Shown: one piece after another, positions 8,340-15,936 of the stretch
How the letters are laid out: every line of letters starts with the position of its first letter
Numbering within the stretch: the first letter of the stretch is position 1
DNA from: Bacteriovoracaceae bacterium UBA2428
Lineage (GTDB): Bacteria > Bdellovibrionota > UBA2428
NCBI GenBank assembly: GCA_002343545.1
Contig: DDRA01000183.1
Location: 7,358 to 30,545 of the forward strand
DNA length: 23,188 bases
Direction: 5' to 3'
Notes under the pieces: generated by a model
What the model saw: only the letters and a program-made list of their open reading frames with translations
The model's database searches: none
What the model was told of the DNA's origin: nothing
Made by a program: the position numbers and the translations under genes

Positions 8340-9082
8340 GGGACCTCCACTTCGACGGGTTCGAGGACCAGGCTCAACGTGCGCGAGTTCCGACCGAACT
8401 CCGCCGTGCCTTTGGCCGCTAGTCGCTCCGGGGCGAAGCCGCGCTTCACCATCAACTGCAGAAAACGCGTCGCTCGCAATGAGCTCAGATCGAAGTTGTC
8501 GCGGATCGCGAGCCGCCCACCCTTCGCGGCGACCGGCGCACGATCGCTATGACCGACGACCGTGATGCCGATCCGATCCCGGAAAGCCCCGAGACGTTCG
8601 AGCAGCTCCCCCAAAGCCTTCGCTTGATCCCTTCGCGGATCGAGACGCCCCAGGTCGTAGATGTCCTCCGGCAAATGGACGACGAGGCCCTGTTTGGCGG
8701 GCTCCACGTCGAGGTTCGCGAGGTCGCCGAGGCTCGTGCGCAAGGTCGCCAAAGAACGGAAAGCGCGCGAGGCACCTGCCGAAGCATCGCCCGGGGCGGC
8801 CACCGGGCCCGCCGGCGCGACGTCGGAAGCACCCTTGGCCGGCAATCCCCCGCTCCCCTTCGCTCCCACGCTCGCCACGACTTGTTGGATGATCGTCTGT
8901 TTCTTGGGCGCATCCGTCGAAAAAAAGAGGATGAAGAAACTCAGGAGCACCATGAGGAAGTCGGCGTAGGAGACGGCCCAAGACTCGCCGCCTTCCTCGA
9001 CAGGCGGACGCTCCGCTTCCCGCCCCAGCCGGGGTAAGCCGGGTTTCGCTTTCGATCTAAGCGGCGCGGCCACGGAGTTCAT
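8336..9082 (-). CDS. MotB-like stator protein with OmpA-type peptidoglycan-binding domain
   Basis: 248 residues. A short cytoplasmic tail (1-33) leads to a single membrane helix with SYADFLMVLLSFF, where D41 matches the proton-carrying aspartate of MotB. The charged segment after the helix (58-70) is where the MotB plug lies. A Gly/Ala/Pro-rich linker (72-105) leads to an OmpA-like domain (about 128-241) with GHSD (D180) and LSSLRA (R203), the diaminopimelate-contacting pair of the fold. The end is compact: NSRTLSLVLEP stands where NRRVEI is usual. It should pair with the upstream MotA-like protein to form a proton- or sodium-driven stator anchored to peptidoglycan. The 26-base overlap with the MotA-like gene and the ATGA overlap with the next gene indicate coupled translation. 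Flagellar MotB is the alternative, but no flagellar genes lie nearby. Confidence 0.88.
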   Translation of the reverse strand: MNSVAAPLRSKAKPGLPRLGREAERPPVEEGGESWAVSYADFLMVLLSFFILFFSTDAPKKQTIIQQVVASVGAKGSGGLPAKGASDVAPAGPVAAPGDASAGASRAFRSLATLRTSLGDLANLDVEPAKQGLVVHLPEDIYDLGRLDPRRDQAKALGELLERLGAFRDRIGITVVGHSDRAPVAAKGGRLAIRDNFDLSSLRATRFLQLMVKRGFAPERLAAKGTAEFGRNSRTLSLVLEPVEVEVP

Positions 9083-9758
9083 CCTCGATGAAGGAGCGAC
9101 TTTCGCCGCGGTTGATGAGCAAAAGGAGCTCGTAAACGCCCTGGTTCAACTGGGACTCGTGCACGTGCTTCACGTGCAAACGATCGGCGAGCGGGCCGAC
9201 GACCGCGTTCGTCAGGATCAACCCGTAGAAGGTCGCCGTCATCGCGAGCGAGAGGTTCGCGCCGATATTATCCTTGTTGTTGTCGAGGCCCTGGAAGAGC
9301 GCCACCATCCCGATGACGGTCCCCACCATTCCCAGCGCCGGAGGGTACTTGGCCAGGTTCTTGAGCGCCTGGACCGCGTCGAGCTGCTTGTGCTCGATCT
9401 CTCGTTTCTTTTGCGAGACGAGCGCCACGAAAAGTTCCGGGTCCACGCCCTGCTCCCACAACTCCGAAGCGTAACGGATGAGGGGATGCCCCGACCGGGT
9501 CGCGCGGGACTTGTTCTCGCTCAGGCTGCGGAGCTCGCCTTCGTAGCCGTCGAGCGCTTCCTCGCGACGGAACATCTGCGCGAAGGCCCGGGCCAACGAC
9601 TTCAGGACCGCCGGAGGATTGGAGAGCACGAGCACGGCGACCGAGCCTCCCCCCACGATGATGATGGAGTGCCATTGGAAGTAGGCGCTACCCGCGCCGC
9701 CGAGCGAGAAGAGGAGAACCCCGACGATCATGGCAAAACCCAGGATGAGCGTGATCAC
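9057..9758 (-). CDS. MotA/TolQ/ExbB-family stator channel protein
   Basis: 233 residues. The GTG start at 9758 overlaps the upstream stop (GTGA), with a purine-rich AGGGGG upstream. Four membrane helices are visible: about 2-24, 29-47, 138-158 and 168-192, with the MotA-type cytoplasmic loop between helices 2 and 3. The most conserved parts match the family: YPPALGMVGTVIGM (P139/P140) and NIGANLSLAMTATFYGLILTNAVVGPLADRL (in two parts, with P189). It should assemble as a pentamer around the MotB-like partner and carry ions to power a membrane-embedded machine. It is shorter than flagellar MotA (usually 250-290 residues). The nearest known groups are flagellar MotA, ExbB/TolQ and gliding stators; sequence alone does not separate them. 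Confidence 0.9.
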   Translation of the reverse strand: MITLILGFAMIVGVLLFSLGGAGSAYFQWHSIIIVGGGSVAVLVLSNPPAVLKSLARAFAQMFRREEALDGYEGELRSLSENKSRATRSGHPLIRYASELWEQGVDPELFVALVSQKKREIEHKQLDAVQALKNLAKYPPALGMVGTVIGMVALFQGLDNNKDNIGANLSLAMTATFYGLILTNAVVGPLADRLHVKHVHESQLNQGVYELLLLINRGESRSFIEDELRGRAA

Positions 9759-10318
9759 GGCGTTTTTCCCCCTTTGAGTTGCTCGACGAAGCGGCGCCCC
9801 TCGGCGTAGTCCGGCAGGGCCTTGAGGGCCTTCTCGCCCAGCGCGAGCGCCTCTTCGCGACGACCGCGCAGGAAAAGAAGGCTCGCCTCGACGAAATCAA
9901 GAAAACCGAGACGGGGATTCTCCGCGCGCAAACGTCCGAGGGCGGCCTCGGCCTCCTCCAGGCGTTTGCGGCGGACGAGATCCTGGAGATCGTTCAGCCG
10001 GACCATAAGGTCGCCGACCTTGCGATCGACCTCGCCGGACAAGCGATCGCGCACCGCCTCGGGCGGCGTCGGGGCCGAGATTTTCAGGGTTTCGCCCGCG
10101 TCCGCCCCGACGACCAAAAGGGGAAGGCGCCCGGGGGCGATGATCTGGTAGGCACCGTTCGATCGCAGATCGAAGCGGCCGCCGGAGCTCACCTTCGTCG
10201 CCCCCCCATCCGCCATGTCGATCACGTCGGCGTCGTGGCCCAACTCAAGCTTCGTCGCGGCCGCCGAAGAAACGGCCACAAGGCAAAGGTAACTTAGCGC
10301 AGATCGGAAGGCGTCCAT
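9755..10318 (-). CDS. Exported TPR-like periplasmic protein
   Basis: 187 residues, first gene of the six-gene unit. A signal peptide covers about residues 1-21 (LVAVSSAAA). Residues 22-85 form a small beta-rich domain (LELGHDADVIDMADGG...). Residues 95-187 are helical with TPR-like pairs: RKRLEEAEAALGRLRAENP, then RGRREEALALGEKALKALP. It is probably a periplasmic adaptor for the stator complex that follows, since the MotA-like start overlaps its stop by 4 bases. No named family is recognised beyond the TPR character. The 95 bases upstream (10319-10413) must hold the promoter of the unit if it has its own; a TTGGCA is present there on the - strand, but I see no convincing -10 box. Confidence 0.8.
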   Translation of the reverse strand: MDAFRSALSYLCLVAVSSAAATKLELGHDADVIDMADGGATKVSSGGRFDLRSNGAYQIIAPGRLPLLVVGADAGETLKISAPTPPEAVRDRLSGEVDRKVGDLMVRLNDLQDLVRRKRLEEAEAALGRLRAENPRLGFLDFVEASLLFLRGRREEALALGEKALKALPDYAEGRRFVEQLKGGKTP

Positions 10319-10413
10319 GCGGACTCTATCGTGCTAAGCGCCGCGAGAACTGAGGACTTTGCCAAAGGCTTGACGAACGGAAGCTCCTTTTAGTGGTCCC
10401 GTTCGCCACACAC

Positions 10414-11262
10414 CTAAGGATTCTTCAGGGCTCGGTACTGCGCGTCCTCGCGATTCTCGAACTCGAGAACGAAGCGGGCGCGACCGACGCGGTTCAGGAG
10501 CTCCGGCAAGTCGATCTTCGGTTGCCCCTTCGCGTCGAACTGGCTCGCGTAGGATCCCATGTCGGGAGCGTCGAGCCGGAAGTCGAGGAGTCTGCCCACG
10601 ACGTAGTTCGAGAAGCGAAAAGCTTCGTACTCGTTCAGCAGCGTCATGAAGTCCAAGAAGCTGGTTCTTTCCTTCTCGAGCGCCTTTTGCGCGCGAAAGG
10701 CCGCGTTCCAGCCGCTCGCGTAGGCCGGTACCGGGCCACGACGGGGCTCGAAGGCCAGCTGGAACTGCGAGGAATGGCGAAGCTCGTGGATGAGCAGCAA
10801 GAGAGCCGAGAACTTGTTTTTGTCGGCACCCAACGACTTCGCGTTGATGAAAACCTTGCCGGCGTCGGGACGCGCGGGATCGAACTCGAAGAAGGCGCCG
10901 CGGGCGAAGTCGTCGTCGAGATGGAGCGCGGGAGCCTTCACGCCCGCCAACCCGGACTGAACTTCGAAGATGCGGCGAAGCACGCGCTTCTGCGCGGCCA
11001 GCTCCAAGCGGTCGAAGCGACGGACGTCCGCCGTGAGCGCGCGATCGGCCGCGAGCGCCGCGACCAAGGCGTCGCCTTGGATCAAGGAGATCTCGTGCAA
11101 AGCCCGAAGGGACGCCTCGGCTTCGGGTTGGAGCGCGAAGGCCGCCGGGTACTGACGCTGAACGGCGGACTGGATGAAGAAACGCGGATCGCGCGGCCCT
11201 TCGGCAAGGGCGGGCGCCGCGGCGACGGCGAACAAGGTCAACAAGAGCGTGAAGGGATTCAT
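10414..11262 (-). CDS. Secreted HExxH metallopeptidase
   Basis: 282 residues with a signal peptide (cleavage after PALA, residue 20) and a strong ribosome binding site AGGAGG just before ATG 11262. The zinc motif HELRH lies at residues 159-163 inside a hydrophobic helix (FSALLLLIHELRH). A glutamate-rich NEYEAF at 210-215 could supply the third zinc ligand, giving a gluzincin-like layout. The mature protein should act in the periplasm or outside the cell. I do not recognise a named family; the substrate is unknown. It is divergent from the XRE-type regulator at 11378, with a 115-base shared upstream region. Confidence 0.8.
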   Translation of the reverse strand: MNPFTLLLTLFAVAAAPALAEGPRDPRFFIQSAVQRQYPAAFALQPEAEASLRALHEISLIQGDALVAALAADRALTADVRRFDRLELAAQKRVLRRIFEVQSGLAGVKAPALHLDDDFARGAFFEFDPARPDAGKVFINAKSLGADKNKFSALLLLIHELRHSSQFQLAFEPRRGPVPAYASGWNAAFRAQKALEKERTSFLDFMTLLNEYEAFRFSNYVVGRLLDFRLDAPDMGSYASQFDAKGQPKIDLPELLNRVGRARFVLEFENREDAQYRALKNP

Positions 11263-11377
11263 GGGACCTCCTGCGGAAGCCTTACCCCTTTGGCGCGACG
11301 CCGAGAAACGTCCGCACGGAAAGGATCAAATTACGCTACCTATACAACCCAGAAGGATCACCCTAAGATCCCATCCG

Positions 11378-12127
11378 ATGAGCTCGATTTTTCGGCAAAA
11401 CCTCCTCTCGGCCCTCCGCGACCTCTTGAAGGAACGCGGCATTACCTACGCCAAACTCGGGCGATCGCTCGGGCTCTCCGAACCTTCGGTCAAACGGCTC
11501 TTCGGCGGACGATCCCCCCTCACGCTCGAGCGACTCGAGGCGGTCTCGGAGTTCCTGGGGATCTCGGTGTCGGATCTCATCGTGCGCGCCGAAGGCCGTC
11601 ACGCCCGCAACGAATCCTTCACGCGCGAGCAGGAGCAAGCCTTCGCCGAACGCCCCGGTCTCCTGGGTCTCTTCCGGGATCTTTACTCCGGTCGCGCCCC
11701 CGAGAAAGTCCGTCGCGCGTGGAAACTCGACGCGCCCGCCTTCTTCCGCGCCCTCCGTCGACTCGAGAAACTGGGACTCATCGATCTCCATTCGGACCGG
11801 CATATCGCCTTCAAGGTTCGCGGCGTCTTGCGCTGGAGCCACACCGGAGAGCTGGCCCGACGGCTCGTCCCCGAGCAGAACGCTCCTTTTCTCGAGCACG
11901 TGTACGCCGACTTGGGTCGCTCGACGACCTCGTTCCTGAGCTCGGAAGTCGAGATGACCAGGGAAAGCTTCGACGAGCTCGCGCGGGATCTCCAGGAGCT
12001 CGGCCGCAAGTACCGCGGCATCGCCCTGCGCGAGTCGCAGACGCTCCCTAAGTCGTCGCTGCTCTCGGTGCGCTGGCTCGCCGCGGCCGCCCCCTTCCGT
12101 ACCGACTGGACTCGCTACCCTCTCTAG
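11378..12127 (+). CDS. XRE-type transcription regulator with winged-helix-like C-terminal part
   Basis: 249 residues from ATG 11378. The open frame extends 68 codons upstream, but that part is antisense to the neighbouring gene's start and does not look like protein. Residues 8-70 are a helix-turn-helix domain (ITYAKLGRSLGLSEPSVKRL is the reading helix pair) followed by the usual third helix pair. Residues 108-150 (FFRALRRLEKLGLIDLHSD) look like a second, winged HTH; the remainder is helical and may bind a ligand or partner. This layout is common in Bdellovibrio-type genomes. No clear Shine-Dalgarno sequence precedes the ATG. It is divergently transcribed from the metallopeptidase gene, which is its natural candidate target. 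It is convergent with the next gene, 16 bases apart. Confidence 0.82.
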   Translation: MSSIFRQNLLSALRDLLKERGITYAKLGRSLGLSEPSVKRLFGGRSPLTLERLEAVSEFLGISVSDLIVRAEGRHARNESFTREQEQAFAERPGLLGLFRDLYSGRAPEKVRRAWKLDAPAFFRALRRLEKLGLIDLHSDRHIAFKVRGVLRWSHTGELARRLVPEQNAPFLEHVYADLGRSTTSFLSSEVEMTRESFDELARDLQELGRKYRGIALRESQTLPKSSLLSVRWLAAAAPFRTDWTRYPL

Positions 12128-12143
12128 ATCTTTCGGGCTCGGT

Positions 12144-13772
12144 CTAAGTCGCGTCGCGCTGGAAGAGACGGGCCTTGCCCATGCGCAGGAGCACCTTGGC
12201 GCAACCCTTGAAGCTCGCGTCCTTGATCGCCTTCTGCGCGACCTGTTCGCGTTCCATCTCGATGTCGTCGATGGCTTGCTTCACGATCTTCTCGCACTCG
12301 GGAGCCCCTTTGACCTTTTCCTCGACGGCGGTCTTGAACAGAACGAGGGCCGCGACCAAGCGAACGCCGCCGATGCGCAGGATGAGCCGACGCCCGCTCT
12401 TCGTCGCGAAGCGCGTCGCGACCTTCTTGGCTCCCTTCGTCGCCAGCTCCTTGCCCACCAGGTCTCCCGTCGGGATGAGGGAAAGGAACGGCGCCATGAC
12501 GAGACTCTTGGGCGCCTTGTCGTAGTAGGCCTCGGAGAGATTGCAGAAAAAATGGCCGCGGGAACGGACCGTGTCGATGACGGCCGACGTCAGGATGTCC
12601 ATGCCGACGCCCGTGAAGAAAAGGAGGCCCGACGAGGCGACGTTCTGGAACATGGCGAACCCCAACGCGCTCGCCGCGGCCGGAACCGCGTAGAGCACGA
12701 TCGGCGTCGCGAAAGACGCGTAGACCGCCACCTTCGCGCCCTTGATGCGCTTGAGCCCCTTGTCCGTGTAGTGCGAAGCCTGACGGATGTCGTCGATGCC
12801 CAGCTTGAGCAGGTCCTTGTACATGTCGCCCGGGATACCGAGCTCCCAACGAAGTTCTTCGATCGTCTTTCGCATCGCCGCTTCGGCGCCGTTCGCTTCG
12901 ATCTGCTGCGGCGACGCGCTCAGCTCCGGCTGGAAGAAGCCACGAATTCCCTTGGCCTCGTTGCGGCCGCGGCGCGCTCCCCCGACGAGGTTCCGGTAGG
13001 TGTTCGCGCTCTTGGAAGCTTCGAGGAACGAGATGCGCTGTTGCTGGTAGGCGACGAGCCAACGCGAGACGGAGGCTTCGTAGACGTCGTAGGAGATGGC
13101 CCGTACTCGCCCTTGGTGACGGCGCGAGGGAGGCAGGAACGCCAAGGGACCGAAGATGACCGCCTCGGTACGCCGTACGTCCTCGAGCCGCTCGATGAGC
13201 GAAGCCGGGAAGAACGCGCGCAAGGCGTCTTTGCGTTCGGCGTCCTTGAGGAAATCCCGCAGATCCAGCTTGCCGAAGTCCCACCCCTCCTCGACGTCGT
13301 AGACGACGCCCGCGGCGATGAGATCATCGTAGGCCGGGCGCAGAAGCTCCGCGGACTCGTCGAGGTACTCCGTCAGGGGGACTTCCGCCGGCAGACCGAG
13401 CCCCGCGAGGGTCGCGAGCTCCTCGGCGTCCGGGGACCTGCCGGCGAGCAAACGCGTCAGCACGGGAATCAAAAACTCGGCGGCGCGCGCCTCGCCGGCC
13501 GAGGCGACCATGCCGGTCAGCAGCGCCGAGCGCGCGGGATTGCTGCCGTCGCCCGTGACGAGCGCCTGGAGCTTCTCCGTACGAAGCCCAAGGTCGATGC
13601 GGCCCTCGAAGTAGTCGCGGTGGATCTCGTCGATGCGCCCCAGCAAGGCGACCTCGTCCTTCGTGTTCAGCAGCCCCGAGCAATCGCGTTTGGCTTCGGC
13701 CCTTCCCATCGGGAGCGACGACGCCAGAACGACGAGGGCCAAACGGGCGGACGTCTCCAAACGCATTCTCAT
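12144..13772 (-). CDS. Exported protein of unknown function with two hydrophobic segments
   Basis: 542 residues; ATG 13772 or 13766 are both possible starts. A signal peptide (RLALVVLASSLPMGRAEA) spans about residues 10-27. Residues 38-345 are helical and charged. Two adjacent hydrophobic segments lie at about 348-376 (YASFATPIVLYAVPAAASAL) and 380-402, and a third weaker one at 464-480. C31, C410, C493 and C524 could form disulphides. The C-terminal part is Lys/Arg-rich. Helical bulk followed by a hydrophobic hairpin is a layout found in inner-membrane anchors and in some pore-forming proteins, but no known family is recognised, and no function should be assigned. It stands alone: convergent with the XRE gene and 57 bases downstream of the exporter gene. 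Confidence 0.8.
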   Translation of the reverse strand: MRMRLETSARLALVVLASSLPMGRAEAKRDCSGLLNTKDEVALLGRIDEIHRDYFEGRIDLGLRTEKLQALVTGDGSNPARSALLTGMVASAGEARAAEFLIPVLTRLLAGRSPDAEELATLAGLGLPAEVPLTEYLDESAELLRPAYDDLIAAGVVYDVEEGWDFGKLDLRDFLKDAERKDALRAFFPASLIERLEDVRRTEAVIFGPLAFLPPSRRHQGRVRAISYDVYEASVSRWLVAYQQQRISFLEASKSANTYRNLVGGARRGRNEAKGIRGFFQPELSASPQQIEANGAEAAMRKTIEELRWELGIPGDMYKDLLKLGIDDIRQASHYTDKGLKRIKGAKVAVYASFATPIVLYAVPAAASALGFAMFQNVASSGLLFFTGVGMDILTSAVIDTVRSRGHFFCNLSEAYYDKAPKSLVMAPFLSLIPTGDLVGKELATKGAKKVATRFATKSGRRLILRIGGVRLVAALVLFKTAVEEKVKGAPECEKIVKQAIDDIEMEREQVAQKAIKDASFKGCAKVLLRMGKARLFQRDAT

Positions 13773-13829
13773 CCCCGGCTTATCGGAACCCGGGCCCGGG
13801 AACCTAAAGGCCCCCCGAATCGGAACGCT

Positions 13830-14735
13830 TCAGGACGTTGCTTCGGGCGCCGCCGGCCTACCCCGGCGGGAAGCCCAAAGGGTCCCGGCGAGGATCAAAA
13901 GCCCCCCCCCGACCTGCGCGGGCGTCATGCCTTCCCCCAGGAAGATCACGGCGCCCAAGAGCCCGATGACGGGCTCGAGATACTGGCTCATGACGCAGAA
14001 CACGGGCGTTTCGCGCAAAGAAACTGAGAAGAGGAAGAAGGCCACCGGCAAAAGGAGCCCCGCCCCGCCGATCGCGGCGAAGTGCGCCTCCGTCAGCCCG
14101 ACGAAAGCGAAGCCCGTGGCCGCCCACGCCGCCGCGAAGAAAACGAAGGACAGGAACGTCGTGAGCGCGGTCACCTCGACGTCGGAATAGACGCGTTGAA
14201 AGCGACGGATAACGAGGGTGTAGAGCACCCAGGTCAGCATGCCGCCGAAGAGCGCCAGCCACGCGCCGAGCGACGGCGGGTCGGCGACGTTCGCCATTCC
14301 CACGAAGAGTCCCGCGCCCGCGATCGACAACGCGATGGCCGCCCCGAGCGCCGCCGAAAAGCGAACCCGCAATCCGGCCAAGGCCAGCAGCGGGTGCAGC
14401 GAGAACACGGCGATGTACCAGCTCGCCGGCAAGCCTTCGAGCGCCCAAGTCTGCAACGAATAGTTCGCCCCCAGGATCAAAGTCAGAAGGAGCCAATCAC
14501 GCGCCGGAAGCGAACGGCGTCGGGCAAAAACCGAACGGGCCCAGGGAAGAAGCAGCGTCGTCGACAAAAGGAAGCGAAAGAAGAGGTAAAAAAGGATCGG
14601 TAGCCCCTCGACGCCGCGCTTGATGACGAGCGGCGCGAGGGACCAAATGAGCACGGAGCCCGAGCCCGCGAGGATTCCCTTGAGTCTGGCGGATTCCACG
14701 CGCCCCTCAGTAGCAGAGCGGACGGTCTTCGTCAT
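13830..14735 (-). CDS. EamA/DMT-superfamily transporter
   Basis: About 301 residues with ten hydrophobic helices in two EamA repeats (about 20-150 and 165-290). ATG 14735 overlaps the ATP-grasp gene by 29 bases. GTG 14699 lies just after that gene's stop and has GAGG overlapping the TGA, so it may be the real start. The family exports or imports small metabolites such as amino acids and their derivatives. Its position directly after an ATP-grasp ligase suggests it exports the ligase product. The helix near the C-terminus is coded by a run of nine Gs, a possible slippage site. Confidence 0.88.
   Translation of the reverse strand: MTKTVRSATEGRVESARLKGILAGSGSVLIWSLAPLVIKRGVEGLPILFYLFFRFLLSTTLLLPWARSVFARRRSLPARDWLLLTLILGANYSLQTWALEGLPASWYIAVFSLHPLLALAGLRVRFSAALGAAIALSIAGAGLFVGMANVADPPSLGAWLALFGGMLTWVLYTLVIRRFQRVYSDVEVTALTTFLSFVFFAAAWAATGFAFVGLTEAHFAAIGGAGLLLPVAFFLFSVSLRETPVFCVMSQYLEPVIGLLGAVIFLGEGMTPAQVGGGLLILAGTLWASRRGRPAAPEATS
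13902..13910. repeat. Nine-base homopolymer (C9 / G9) inside the transporter gene
   Basis: Nine consecutive Cs on the + strand (nine Gs on the coding strand) code for the glycines in VGGGLLILAG in the last predicted membrane helix of the transporter. Tracts of this length can slip during replication and switch a gene off and on. Only this one sequence is visible, so variability cannot be judged. Confidence 0.6.
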
Positions 14736-15936
14736 CGATGCGCAGGGCGCCCGCGGAGGCCTCGGCCTCGGTGTCGCCCGCGATGCCGCTCAGGAGGCCG
14801 ATCCAGCCCCAGTTGTCGCCGCCCATGGCCGGGACCCGAGTTCCGAGGTCGACGATCCGCGTGTGGCGCGAGCGCAAGACGCCGGGCCAACGCACGGCGC
14901 TCAGCACGCCCGCGACTTCGGACCCGTAGCAAAGTCCCTGGGTCTTAACCCGAGGGCGCGAGAAGAGCCTTGTCGCGTCGAAGCGGCGTCCGCCGAAGAG
15001 ACTGACGTCGATCACGAAGGCGAAGAAGTCCTCGACTTCGATCCCGAAGGAGAGCGGGATCATTTCGCCGAGCGGCCCGCCGCCGAGACGTCCCACGTTC
15101 GCGTCGATGATCCAGGGTCGCCCCTCCGAGTAGATGAACTCGACGTGAAAGAAGCCGTCGCGAAAGCCCGAGCGCTCGACGAGCTTGGCCACCGCGGACT
15201 CCGCGTCGCGGCGCCCCTGGTCGCCGAGTTCGGATTCGCTCGGAAAGCGCAGTCGCGATTCCGTCGACCCCACCTTGCGGCGGTCGCTCACGCCGAGAAA
15301 GCACACCCGTCCCGCGGAAACGTAACCCTCGAGGCTGTAGAGCGGCCCGTCCAGAAAGACCTGGGCGACCCATTGGCCGTCGTCGAGCCCGCCGGGGAGC
15401 GCGGCGTTCACGACGTGCGCGGGGATATTCTCGAGATTCGCGAGCGTGAAGACCTTCATGCCGAGCGCCCCCGCGGTCTTCGTGGGTTTCACCACGATCC
15501 GGTCGCAGACGCCGAGCAGCCGTGCGAGGCGATCCAAGGGGACTTGCCGACGCGAGAACTCGATCGAAAGCGGACTGTGCTCGGAAATGAGCCGGGTGAC
15601 GTGCGCCTTGTCCTTCAGGCGGGCGACGGCGGCATCGGGCCCGGGCACGCCAAGGCGCGACGCGAGCTCGAAAGCCGGCACGAGGCGGCTGTCGAGGAAG
15701 GTCATGACCCCGACGACGTCGTGGACGCCCGCGGACTCGAGTCGCGCGGCCATCGCGGCGACGTCGTAGGTGTCGCACTCCAGGCAACGGAAGGCCTCGA
15801 GCTGGGCACGGGTGTCGCCTTGGTAGTTTCGGGGCGTGACGAGAAAAAGGGCTTCGTACCCGAGACGATGGGCCGCTTCCGCGGAATAGGCCGCGCCGAC
15901 GTCCGAGCTTTCGAGGAAGACGAGAACGGGGTTCAT
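14707..15936 (-). CDS. ATP-grasp family carboxylate-amine ligase
   Basis: 409 residues, ATG 15936 with GGAGA upstream. An N-terminal Rossmann-like domain (1-100, MNPVLVFLESSDVG) precedes the ATP-grasp fold. K110 (LKDKAHVTRL) and K150 (IVVKPTKTAGALGMKV) are the expected ATP-phosphate lysines in the glycine-rich region. FHVEF (E266) and IIDANVGRLGGG (D278, N280, R283) form the magnesium and product site; many relatives have E at D278. These enzymes use ATP to activate a carboxylate as an acyl phosphate and join it to an amine. The best reading is amino-acid or dipeptide ligation. It overlaps the HEIGH gene by 4 bases (ATGA) and the exporter gene follows, so the three form a cassette. The substrate is not predictable by eye. 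Confidence 0.87.
   Translation of the reverse strand: MNPVLVFLESSDVGAAYSAEAAHRLGYEALFLVTPRNYQGDTRAQLEAFRCLECDTYDVAAMAARLESAGVHDVVGVMTFLDSRLVPAFELASRLGVPGPDAAVARLKDKAHVTRLISEHSPLSIEFSRRQVPLDRLARLLGVCDRIVVKPTKTAGALGMKVFTLANLENIPAHVVNAALPGGLDDGQWVAQVFLDGPLYSLEGYVSAGRVCFLGVSDRRKVGSTESRLRFPSESELGDQGRRDAESAVAKLVERSGFRDGFFHVEFIYSEGRPWIIDANVGRLGGGPLGEMIPLSFGIEVEDFFAFVIDVSLFGGRRFDATRLFSRPRVKTQGLCYGSEVAGVLSAVRWPGVLRSRHTRIVDLGTRVPAMGGDNWGWIGLLSGIAGDTEAEASAGALRIDDEDRPLCY

Noticed and set aside
8336..9758. Flagellar motA/motB gene names
   Set aside because: The family is clear, but no flagellar gene is present and the neighbours suggest another machine, so gene symbols were withheld.
10393..12051. 552-codon open frame on the + strand
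   Set aside because: It covers the metallopeptidase antisense and the regulator in another frame; the two real genes have clear starts and motifs.
13789..13800. Palindrome CCCGGGCCCGGG between the exporter and the 542-residue gene
   Set aside because: It leaves no loop, has no T-run and is common in GC-rich DNA; neither terminator nor operator can be argued.
12276..14027. 583-codon open frame on the + strand
   Set aside because: It lies antisense to the exported 542-residue protein and the exporter. It has no signal peptide, no domain pattern and no ribosome binding site; long antisense frames are expected at this GC content.
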